From contig VZQC01011941.1 of assembly GCA_009823505.1 (NCBI GenBank), positions 2,130,451 to 2,194,450 of the forward strand: DNA of 64,000 bases, in the 5' to 3' direction. Shown here in pieces: positions 41,030 to 54,700 of the stretch (its first letter is position 1; every line of letters starts with the position of its first letter). Position numbers and translations under genes: made by a program. Under the pieces are notes generated by a model. That model had not been told where the DNA came from, did not search any database, and was given only the letters and a program-made list of their open reading frames with translations. This stretch comes from Rhizomys pruinosus (lineage: Eukaryota > Chordata > Mammalia > Rodentia > Spalacidae).

Positions 41030-43660
41030 ATTAAAATGGGGCTCAATACATATTGTACATCACACCCAACTAGAATGAGGCCTGCAGCAAATAATGAATA
41101 TCACACAGAACTAGAATGGGGCTCAGCACATAATGTACATCACACACAACTTGAATGGAGAGCGCAGTACATAATGAACAACACACAACTAGAATGGGGC
41201 TCAGCACATAATGTACATCACACACAATTAGAATGGGGCACACAGCACAGAATGTACATCACACACAATGGTAATGGGGCTCAGTACATAATGTACATCA
41301 CACACAACTAGAATGAGCCTCAGGATATACTGTACATCACACACAACTACAATGGGCCTCAGCATATAAGGTATATCACAAACAACTAGAATGGGGAATG
41401 CAGCACATAAAGTACACCAAACACAATTAGAATGGGACTCAGCATATAATTTACATCACACACAATTAGACTGGGGCTTAGTACATAATGGATATTGCTC
41501 ACAATTACAAAGTGGCATGCAGCACCTAATGTACATCACACACAACTAGAAAGGGGCTAGTACATAATGAACATCACACACAACTAGAATGCAACACGTA
41601 GCAAATTATCAACATCACAAACAACTAGAATGGGGCTCAGTATGTAATGAACATCATACACAACCAGAATGGGGCTCAGTACATTTTGTACATCACACAC
41701 AACTTGAATGTCACGTGCAGAACAAAATGTACAGCATACACAACTAGAATGGGGGTCAGCACATAATGAACATCACACACAACTAGAATGGAGCTCAGCA
41801 CATAATGTACATCACAAACAACTAAAATGGGGCTCAGTACATAATATACATCACAGTCAACTAGAATGGGGCAGGCAGTACATAATGTACATCACACACA
41901 ACTAGAATGGGGCTCAGTACATAATGTACACATCACACTCAACTAGAATGGGGCACGCAGTACATAAATTACATCACAAACTAAATGAATGGGGCTCAGC
42001 ACATAATGGACATCACACAAAAATGGAATGGGGCACACCACACATAATGTACATCACACACAAGTAGAATAGGGGGCTAAGCACATAATGTACAACACAC
42101 AATTAGAATGGGGTTCAGTACATAATTTACATCACACACATCCAGAATGGGGCACACAGTACATAAAGTACATCACAAACAAAATGAATGGGGCTCAGCA
42201 CATGATGGACATCACACAAAATTAGAATGGGACACACCACACATAATGTACATCACACACAACTTGAATGGGGCCTGCAGCACATAATGTACATCACGCA
42301 CAACTAGAATCGGGTTCAGCACATAATTTACATCACACAAAAATAGAATGGGGCTCAGTACGTAATGTACATCCAACATTAATAAAATGGGGAGCACAGC
42401 ACATAATGTACATAACACACAACAAGAATCGGTATCAGTACATAATGTTCCTCACACACAACTGGAATGGGGCTCAGCACATAATGTACATCACACACAA
42501 TGTGAATGGAGAGTGCAGCATATAATGAACATCACACACAAATAGAATGGTGCTCAGCACATAATGAATATCACACACAACTAGAATGGGGCTCAGAATA
42601 TGATGTACATCACACAAAAGTAGAATGGGGCAGGCAACAAATACTGAATATCACATACAACTAGAATGGGGCTCAGCATAAAATGTACATCACACACAAC
42701 TTGAATGGAGAGCACAGTGCATAATGAACATCACACACAACTAGAATGGAGCTCAGCATATAATGTATATCACACACAATTAGAATGGGGCGCACAGCAC
42801 ATAATGTACATCACACACAACGGGAATGGGGCTCAGTACATAATGTACATCACACACAATGAGAATGGGCCTCAGGACATACTGTACATCACACACAACT
42901 ACAATGGGGCTCAGCACATAAGGTACATCACAAACAACTAGAATGGGGAATGCAGCACATAAAGTACACCAAACACAACTAGAATGGGGCTCAGCACATA
43001 ATGTACATCACACACAATTAGACTGGGGCTCAGTACATAACGGACATCACTCACAATTACAAAGGGGCACACAGTACTTAATGTACATCACAAAAAACTA
43101 GAATGGGGCACGCAGTACATAATGAACATCACACACAACTAGAATGCAACACGCAGCACATAATCAACATCACAAAAAACTAGAATGGGGCTCAGTATAC
43201 AATGTACATCATACACAACCAGAATGGGGCTCAGTACATTTTGTACATCACACACAACTTGAATGGCGCGTGCAGCACAAAATGTACAACATACACAACT
43301 AGAATGGTAGTCAGCACATAATGTACATCACACACAACTAGAAAGGAGCTCAGCACATAATGTACATCACAAACAACTAAAATGGGGCTCAGTACATAAT
43401 ATACATCACAATCACCTAGAATGGGTCATGCAGTACATAATGTACATCACACACAACTAGAATGGGGCTCAGTATATAATGCACATCACACTCAACTAGA
43501 ATGGGGCACGCAGTACATAAAGTACATCACAAATAACATGAATGGGGCTCAGCACATAATGGATATCACACAAAAATGGAATTGGGCACACCATACATAA
43601 TGTACATTACACACAATTAGAAATGGGGGCTAAGCAATTAATGTACAACACACAATTAGA
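41030..43660 (+). repeat. Satellite block paralogous to the left-edge block I
   Basis: This segment aligns with 573-2840 over its full length, sharing private variants such as GGGCTCAATACATATTG, GAACAACACACAACTAG, ATGTCACGTGCAGAAC and TAGGGGGCTAAGCA-like sequence. The offset is about 40456 bp at first, 40826 bp after a 370-bp difference near 1.4 kb, and 40866 bp after one further monomer. Its internal period is about 1555 bp (the TGCAGAACAAAATG unit at 41708 and its TGCAGCACAAAATG counterpart at 43263). Confidence 0.88.
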
Positions 43661-46600
43661 ATGGGGCTCAGTACATATTGTACATCACACACAACTAGAA
43701 CGGGTCACACAACAAATGATGAATATCACACACAACTAGAATGGGGCTCAGCACATTATGAACATCACAAACAACTAGAATGGGGCTCAGTACATAATGT
43801 ACATCACACAAAAGTAGAATAGGGCACACCACACATAATGTACACCACAAACAACTAGAATTTGGCATGCAGTACATAAAGAACAGCATGAACAACATGA
43901 ATGGGGCTCAGCACATAATGTATATCACACACAACTAGTAAGGGCTCCGCAGTACATAATGTACATCACACACAACTAGAATGGGACACACAGTACCTAA
44001 TGTACATCACACAAGTAGAATGCAGCTCATGACATAATGTACATCACGCAAAACTAGAATGGGGCTCAGTACATAATGTACATCACACAAAACTAGAATG
44101 GGACTCAGCACATAATGTACATCACAAACAACTAGAATGGGGCTCAGTATATAATGTACATCAAACACAAGGAGAACAGGGTTCAGTATATATTGTACAT
44201 CACACACAAATATAATGCTGCGTGCAGGAAATATTGAATATCACAAACAACTAGAATGGGGCTCAGCACATAATGTACATCACAAACAACTTGAATGGGG
44301 CTCAGTATATAATGTACATCAAACACAACCAGAATCGGGCTCAGTACATAATGTACATCACACCCAACTAGAATGGGGCATGCAGTACATAAAGAACATG
44401 ACAAAAAACATGAATGGGGCTCAGCACATAATGGACATCACACGAAAGTAGAATGGGGCACACCACACATAATGTACATCACAATCAACTAGAATGGAGC
44501 ATGCAGCACATAATGTACATCACACACAACTAGAATGGGGCTCAGTACATAATGTACATCACACCCAAATAGAATGGGGCTCAGTATATAATGTACAACA
44601 AACACAACCAGAATGGGGCTCAGTACATATTGTACATGACACACCACTAGAATGGGTCACACAGCAAATAATGAATATCACACACAACTAGAATGGGGCT
44701 CAGCACATAATGTACATCACAAAAAATAGAATGTGGCACAATACATAATGTACATCATACACAACTAGAATGGTGCGTGAAGGACAAAATGTACATCATA
44801 CACAAGTAGAATGGGGCTCAGTACATAAGACACGTCACAATCAAGTAGAATGGGGCGTGAAGTACATAATGTACATCACACACAACTGGAATGGTGCATG
44901 CAGTACATAAAGAACATCACAATCAACATGAATGGGGCTCAGCACATAATGGACATCACAAAAAAGTAGAATAGGTCACACCACACATAATGTACATCAC
45001 AGAAAACTAGAATGGGGTGTACAGCATATAATGTACATGACACATAACTAGAATGGGGCTCAGTACATAATGTACATCACACACAACTAGAATGGGGCTC
45101 AGCTCATAATGTACATCACATGCAACTAAAATTTGGCTTAGTATATAATGTACATCACACACAATTAGAATGGGGCACAGCACATAATGTACATCACACA
45201 CAACTAGGAGGGGGCACACACACATAATATACATCACACACAACCTAGAAAAGGTCTCAGCACATAACGTACATACACACAACTAGAATGGGGCTCAGCA
45301 CATAATGTATATCACACACAACTAGTAAGGGCTCCACAGTATATAATGTATATCACATAAATCTAGAATGGGACGCACAGTACCTAATGTACAACACACA
45401 AGTAGAATGCAGCTCAGGACAAAATGTACATCACGCAAAACTAGAATGGGGCTCAGTACATAATGTACATCACACAAAACTAGAATGGGACTCAGCACAT
45501 AATGTACATCACAAATAGAATGGGGCTCAGTATATAATGTACATCAAACACAAGCAGAATGGGGCTCAGTATATATTGTATATCACACACAACTAGAATG
45601 CTGTGTGCAGGAAATATTGAATATCACAAACAACTAGAATGGGGCTCAGCACATAATGTACATCACAAACAACTAGAATGGGGCTCAGTATATAATGTAC
45701 ATCAAACACAACCAGAATGGGGCTCAGTACATATTGTACATCACACACAACTAGAATGGGTTGCACAGCAAATAATGAATATCACACACAAGTAGAATGG
45801 AGTTCAGCACATAATATACATCACAAAAAATAGAATGTGGCACAATACATAATGTACCTCACACAAAATTAGAATGGGCCGTGCAGCACAAAATGTACAT
45901 CAAATAAAAGTAGAATTGGGCTCAGTACATACTAAATGTCACAATCTACTAGAATGGAGTGTGCAGTACATTATGTACATCACATATAACTGGAATGGTG
46001 CTCAGTACATAATGTACATCACACCCAAATAGAATGGCGCACGCAGTACCTAAAGAACATGACAAACAACATGAATGGGGCTCACACATAATGGACATCA
46101 CACAAAAGTAGAATGGGGTACACCACACATAATGTACATCACAAACAACTAGAATGGGGCTCAGTACATAATGTACATCACACCCAAATAGAATGGGGAC
46201 GCAGTACAAAAGTACATCACACAAAACATGAATGGGGCTCATCACAGAATGGACATCACACAAAAATAGAATGGGGCACACCACACATAATGTACATCAC
46301 ATACAACTTGAATGGGGTGCGCAGCACTTAATGTACATTACACACAACTAGAATTGGCTGTGCAGCACATAATGTAAATCACACACAACTAGAATGTGGC
46401 TCAGTATATAATGTACATCATACACTAATAAAATGGGAGTGCAGCACATAATGTACATAACACACAACAAGAATCGGTATCAGTACATAATGTTCCTCAC
46501 ACACAATTGGAATGGGGCTCAGCACATAATATACATCACACACAATGTGAATGGATAGTGCAGCATATAATGAACATCACACACAAATACAATGCTGCTC

Positions 46601-46907
46601 ACCACATAATGAATATCACACACAACTAGAATGGGACTCAGAACATGATGTACATCACACAAAACTAGAATGGGGCTCAGTATATAATGTACATCAAACA
46701 CAATTAGAATGGGGCTCAGTACATATTGTACATCACACTCAAATAGAATGGGGCATGCAGCAAATAATGAATATCACACACAACTAGAATGGGGCTCAGC
46801 ACATAATGTACATCACACACAACTTGAATGGAGAGCGCAGTACATAATGAACATCACACACAACTAGAATGGGGCTCAGCACATAATGTACATCACACAC
46901 AACTTGA
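43661..46907 (+). repeat. 39/41-bp satellite, block VII
   Basis: Plus-oriented monomers with recurrent sub-blocks. The group containing AAGTAGAATGCAGCTCAG, then GCTGCGTGCAGGAAATATTG-like units, occurs near 44010-44240 and 45400-45620, and is related to groups at 39800-40020, 53210-53450 and 55940-56170. Sequence quality is good and nothing but satellite is present. Confidence 0.9.
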
Positions 46908-49900
46908 ATGGCACGTGCAGCACAAAATGTACATCATACACAACTAGAATGGTGGTCAGCACATAATGTACATCACACACAACTAGAATGGAGCTCAGCA
47001 CATAATGTACATCACAAACAACTAAAATGGGGCTCAGTACATAATATACATCACAATCAACTAGAATGGGGCACGCAGTACATAATGTACATCACACACA
47101 AATAGAATGTGGCTCAGTACATAATGTACACATCACACTCAACTAGAATGGGGCACGCAGTACATAAAGTACATCAGAAACATCATGAATGGGTTCAGCA
47201 CATACTGGACATCACACAAAAATGGAATTGGGCACACCACACATAATGTACATCACACACAAGTAGAATAGGGGGCTAAGCACATAATGTACAACACACA
47301 ATTAGAAAGGGATTCAGTACATAATTTACATCACACAAAACTAGAATGGAGCACACAGTACATAAAGCACATCACAAACAAAATGAATGGGGCTCAGCAC
47401 ATAATGGACATCACACAAAATTAGAATGGGACACACCACACATAATGTATATCACACACAACTTGAATGGGGCACGCAGCACATAATGTACATCACGCAC
47501 AACTAGAATCGGGTTCAGCACATAATTTACATCACACACAAATAGAATGGGGCTCAGTACATAATGTACATCCAACATTAATAAAATGGGGAGCACAGCA
47601 CATAATGTACATAACATACAACAAGAATTGGTATCAGTTCATAATGTTCCTCACACACAAATAGAATGGTGCTCAGCACATAATGAATATCACACACAAA
47701 TAGAATGGGGCTCAGAATATGATGTACATCACACAAAACTAGAATGGGGCTCAGTATATACTGTACAACAAACACAATTAGAATGGGGCTCAGTACATAT
47801 TGTCCATCACACCCAACTAGAATGGAGCATGCAGCAAATAATGAATATCATACACAACTAGAATGGGGCTCAGCACAAAATGTACATCATACACAACTTG
47901 AATGGAGAGCGCAGTGCATAATGAATATCACACACAACTAGAATGGGGCTCAGCACATAATGTACATCACACACAATTAGAATGGGGCACACAGCACATA
48001 ATGTACATCACACACAACGGGAATGGGGCCCAGTACATGATGTACATCACACACAACTACAATGGGGCTCAGCACATAAGGTACATCACAAACAACTAGA
48101 ATGGGGAATGCAGCATATAAAGTACACCAAACACAACTAGAATGGGGCTCAGCACATAATGTACATCACACACAATTAGACTGGGGCTCAGTACATAATG
48201 TACATCACACACAACTAGAATGGGGCTCAGCACATTATGTACATCACACACAATTAGACTGGGGCTCATCCCTCACAACTACAAAGTGGCACACAGCACC
48301 TAATGTATATCACACACAACTAGAATGGGGCACGCAGTACATAATGAACATCACACACAACTAGAATGCAACACGCAGCACATAACATCACAAACAACTA
48401 TAATGGGGCTCAGTATATAATGTACATCATACATAACCAGAATGGGGCTCAGTACATTTTGTACATCACACACAACTTGAATGGCACGTGCAGAACAAAA
48501 TGTACATCATACACAACTAGAATGGTGGTCAGCACATAATATACAGCACACACAACTAGAATGGAGCTCAGCACATAATGTACATCACAAACAACTAAAA
48601 TGGGGCTCAGTACATAATATACATCACAATCAACTAGAATGGGGCATGCAGTACATAATGTACAGCACACACAACTAGAATGGGGCTCAGTACATAATAT
48701 ACATCACACTCAACTAGAATGGGGCACGCAGTACATAAAGTACATCACAAATAACATGAATGTGGCTCAGCACATAATGGACATCACACAAAAATGGAAT
48801 TGGGCACACCAAACATAATGTACATCACACACAAGTAGAATAGGGGGCTAAGCACATAGTGTACAATACACAATTAGAATGGGGTTCAGTACAGAATGTA
48901 CATCACACACAACTAGAATGGGGCACACAGTACATAAAGTACATCACAAACAAAATGAATGAGGCTCAGCACATGATGGACATCACACAAAAACAGAATG
49001 GGTCACACCACACATAATGTACATCCCACACAACTTGAATGGGGCACGCAGCACACAATGTACATCACGCACAGCTAGAATAGGGTTCAGCACATAATTT
49101 ACATCACGCACAAATAGAATGGGGCTCAGGAAATAATGTATATCCCACATTAATAGAATGGGGAGCCCAGCACCTAATGTACATAACACACAACAAGAAT
49201 CAGTATCAGTCCATACTGTTCCTCACACACAACTTGAGTTGGGCTCAGCACATAATGTACATCACACACAACTAGAATGGGAGTGCAGCAAATAATGAAT
49301 CACACACATCTAGAATGGGGCTCAGCACATATGTACATCACAAAAACTAGAATGGGCTCAGCATTAATGTACATCAAAAACAATTAGAATGGGGCTCGGT
49401 ACATAATGTACTCACACAAAACTAGAATGGCTCAGTACATAATATAATGAATCATACACAACTAGAATGGTGGCTCGACATATGTACATCACACCCAACT
49501 AGAATGGGGCATGCAGCAAATAATGAATATCACACACGACTAGAATACAGCTCAGCACATAATGTACATCACACACAACTTGAATGGAGAGCGCAGTACA
49601 TAATGAACATCACACAACTAGAATGGGGCTCAGCACATAATGTATATCACACACAAATAGAATGGGGTGCACAGCACATAATGTAAATCACACACAACGG
49701 GAATGGGGCTCAGTAAATAATGTACATCACACACAACTAGAATGGGCCTCAGGACATACTGTACATCACACACAACTACAATGGGCCTCAGCACATAAGG
49801 TACATCACAAACAACTAGAATGGGGAATGCAGCACAAAAAGTACACCAAACACAACTAGAATGGGGCTCAGCACATAATGTACATCACACACAATTAGAC

Positions 49901-51758
49901 TGGGCTCAGTACATAATGGACATCACTCACAACTACAAAGGGGCACGCAGCACCTAATGTACATCCCACAAAACTAGAATGGGGCACGCAGTAAATACTG
50001 AACCTCACACACAACTAGAATGCAACACGCAGCACATAACATCACAAACAACTAGAATGGGTCTCACTGTATAAGGTACATCATACACAACCAGAATGGG
50101 GCTCAGTACATTTTGTACATCACACACAACTTGAATGGCACGTGCAGCACAAAATGTACATCATAAACAACTAGAATGGTGGTCAGCATATAATGTACAT
50201 CACACACAACTAGAATGGAGCTCAGCACATAATGTACATCACAAACAACTAAAATGGGGCTCAGCACATAATATACATCACAATCAACTAGAATGGGGCA
50301 CGCAGTATATAATGTACATAACACAACTAGAATGGGGCTCAGTACATAATGTACATCACACTCAACTACAATGGGGCATGCAGTACATAAAGTGCATCAC
50401 AAATAACATGAATGGGGCTCAGCACATAATGGACATCACACAAAAATGGAATTGGGCACACCAAATATAATGTACATCACACACAAGTAGAATAGGGGGC
50501 TAAGCACATAGTGTACAATACACAATTAGAATGGGGTTCAGTACAGAATGTACATCACACACAACTAGAATGGGGCACACAGTACATAAAGTACATCACA
50601 AACAAAATGAATGGGGCTCAGCACATGATGGACATCACACAAAAACAGAATGGGTCACACCACACATAATGTACATCACACACAACTTGAATGGGGCACG
50701 CAGCACATAATGTACATCATGCACAACTAGAATAGGGTTCAGCACATAATTTACATCACGCACAAATAGAATGGGGCTCAGTACATAATGTACATCCCAC
50801 ATTAATAGAATGGGGAGCCCAGCACATAATGTACATAACACACAACAAGAATCGGTATCAGTCCATAATGTTCCTCACACACAACTGGAATGGGGCTCAG
50901 CACATAATGTACATCACACACAACGTGAATGGAGAGCACAGCATATAATGAACATCACACACAAATAGAATGGTGCACAGCACATAATGAATATCACAAA
51001 CAACTAGAACGGGGCTCAGAATATGATGTACAACAAACAAAACTAGAATGGGGCTCAGTATATAATGTACATCAAACACAATTAGAATGGGGCTCAGTAC
51101 ATATTGTACATCACACCCAACTAGAATGGGGCATGCAGCAAATAATGAATATCACACACAACTAGAATGGGGCTCAGCACATAATGTACATCACACACAA
51201 CTTGAATGGAGAGCGCAGTACATAATGAACATCACACACAACTAGAATGGGGCTCAGCACATAATGTACATCACACACAACGGGAATGGGGCTCAGTACA
51301 TAATGTACATCACACACAACGAGAATGGGCCTCAGGACATACTGTACATCACACACAACTACAATGGGCCTCAGCACATAAGGTACATCACAAACAACTA
51401 GAATGGGGAATGCAGCACATAAAGTACACCAAACACAACTATAATGGGGCTCAGCACATAATGTACATCACGCACAATTAGACTGGGGCTCAATACATAA
51501 TGGACATCACTCACAACTACAAAGTGGCACGCAGCACCTAATGTATATCACACACAACTAGAATGGGGCACGCAGTAAATAATGAAACTCACACACAACT
51601 AGAATGCAACACACAGCACATAATCAACATCACAAACTAGAATGGGTCTCAGTACATAGTATACATCACACACAACTAGAATGGGGCTCAGCATATAATG
51701 TACATCACAAACAACTAGAAAAGGTCTCAGTACATAATGTATAACACACACAACTAGA
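46908..51758 (+). repeat. Three tandem higher-order repeats of about 1.6 kb
   Basis: Homologous starts with GGCACGTGCAGCACAAAATG (or AGAAC in place of AGCAC) lie at 46908, 48481 and 50135, giving periods of 1573 and 1654 bp. Within each copy the same ordered variants follow: AATGGTGGTCAGCA, ACAACTAAAATGGGGC, TAGGGGGCTAAGCACATA, a block about 555-560 bp in with CATAATGTACATCA(C/T)GCAC, and ACATTAATA(A/G)AATGGGGAG. A short low-quality patch at 49268-49500 interrupts the second copy. This is the clearest higher-order organisation in the satellite. Confidence 0.88.
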
Positions 51759-54700
51759 ATGGGGCTCAGTACATCATGTACAACACACAGAACTAGAGTT
51801 GGGTGTGCAGCACATAATGAACATCACACACATCTAGAATGGGATGCACAGTACCTAATGTACATCACAGAAGTAGAATGCAGATCAGCACATAATGTAC
51901 ATCACCCAAAACTAGAATGGGACCCAGCACATAATGTACATCACAAACAACTAGAATGGGGCTCAGTAAATATTGTCCATCACACACATCTAGAATGCTG
52001 CGTGCAGGAAATATTGAATATCACAACAACTAGAATGGGGCTCAGCACATAATGTACATCACAAACAAAGAGAATGTGGCACAATACATAATGTACATCT
52101 CACACAACTAGGATGGGGCATGCAGCACAAAATGTACATCATACACAACTAGAATAGTGGTCAGCACATAATGTATATCACACACAACTAGAATGGGGCT
52201 CAGCACATAATGTACATCACACACAACTAGAATGGGGCTCAGCACATAATGTACATCACAAACAACTAGAATGGGGCTCAGTATATAATATACATCAGAA
52301 TCAACTAGAATGGGGCACACAATATATAATGTGCATCACACACAACTAGAATGCAGCTCAGTACATAATGTACAACACACCCAACTAGAATGGGGCACGC
52401 AGTACATAAAGTACATCACAAACAACATGAATGGGGCTCAGCACATAATGGACATCACACAAAAGTAGAATGGGGCACACCACACATAATGTACATCACA
52501 AACAACTAGAATGGGGCGTGCAGCACATAATGTACATCACACACAACTAGAATGGGGCTCAGTACATAATGTACATCACACACAACTAGAATGGGTTACA
52601 CACCACATAATATCCATCACACACAACCTAGAAAAAGTCTCAGCACATAACGTACATACACCCAACTAGAATGGGGCTCAGCACATAATGTATATCACAC
52701 ACAACTAGTAAGGGCTCCACAGTACATAATGTACATCACACAAAACTAGAATTGGATGCACAGTACCTAATATACATCACACAAGTAGAATGCAGCTCAG
52801 GACATAATGTACATCACGCAAAACTAGAATGGGACTCAGCACATAATGTACATCACAAACAACTATAATGGTCCTCAGTACATAAAATACATCACTCCCA
52901 ACTGGAATGGGGCACGCAGTACATAAAGAACATCGCAAACAACATGAATGGGGCTCAGCACATAATGGACATCACACAAAAGTAGAAAAGGGCACACCAC
53001 ACATAATATACATCACAAACAACTAGAATCGGGCATACAGTACATAAAGAACATCAAAAACAACATGAATGAGGCTCAGCACATAATGGACATCACACAA
53101 AAGTGGAATGGGGCTCAGCACATAATGTATATCACACACAACTAGTAAGGGCTCCACAGTACATAATGTACATCACACCCAACTAGAATGGGACGCACAT
53201 TACGTAATGTACATCACACAAGTAGAATGTAGCTCAGGACATAATGTACATCACGCAAAACTAGAATGGGGCTCAGTACATAATGTACATCACACAAAAC
53301 TAGAATGGGGCTCAGCACATAATGTACATCACAAACAACTAGAATGGAGCTCAGTATATAATGTACATCAAACACAAGCAGAATGGGGCTCAGTAAATAT
53401 TGTCCATCACACACAACTAGAATGCTGCGTGCAGGAAATATTGAATATCACAAAAAACTAGAATGGTGCTCAGCACATAATGTAAATCACAAACAACCAG
53501 AATGGGGCTCAGTACATATTGTACATCACACACAACTAGAACGGGTCGTACAGCAAATAATGAATATCACACACAACTAGAATGCTGCGTGCAGGAAATA
53601 TTGAATATCACAAACAACTACAATGGGGCTCAGTACCTAATGTACATCACAAACAACTAGAATGGGGCTCAGTATATAATGTACATCAAACACAACCAGA
53701 ATGGGGCTCAGTACATATTGTACATCCCACACAACTAGAATGGCTTGCACAGAAATAATGAATATCAAACACAACTAGAATGGGGCTCAGCACATATTGT
53801 ACATCACAAAAAAATAGAATGTGGCACAATACGTAATGTACATCACACAAAACGAGAATGGTGCGTGCAGCACAAAATGTATATCATACACAGTAGAATG
53901 GGGCTCAGTACATAATAAACGTCACAATCAACTAGAATGGAGTGTGCAGTACATAATGTACATCAAACAGAACTAGAATAGGGTTCAGTACATAATGTAC
54001 ATCACATCCAACTAGAATGGGGCATGCAGTACAAAAAGAACATGACAAACAACAAGAAGGGGGCTCAGCACATAATGGACATCACACGAAAGTAGAATGG
54101 GGCACACCACACATAATGTATATCACAATCAACTAGAATGGAGTGTGCAGCACATAATGTACATCACACACAGCTAGAATCGGGCTCAGTACATAATATA
54201 CATCACACCAAAATACAAAGGGGACTCAGTACAAAAGTACATCACACAAAACATGAATGCGGCTCATCACAGAATGGACATCACAATAAATAGAATGGGG
54301 CACACCACACATAAGGTACATCACATACAACTTGAATGGGGTGCACAGCACTTAATGTACATTACACACAACTAGAATTGGCTGTGCAGCACATAATGTA
54401 CATAACACACAACTAGAATGGGGCTCAGCACATAATGTAAATCACACACAACTAGAATGGAGCTCAGTATATAATGTACATCATACACTAATAAAATGGG
54501 GAGCGCAGCACATAATGTACATAACACACAACAAGAATCGGTATCAGTACATAATGTTCCTCACACACAACTGGAATGGGGCTCAGCACATAATGTACAT
54601 CACACACAATGTGAATGGAGAGTGCAGCATATAATGAACATCACACACAACTAGAATGCTGCTCACCACTTAATGAATATCACACACAACTAGAATGGGG

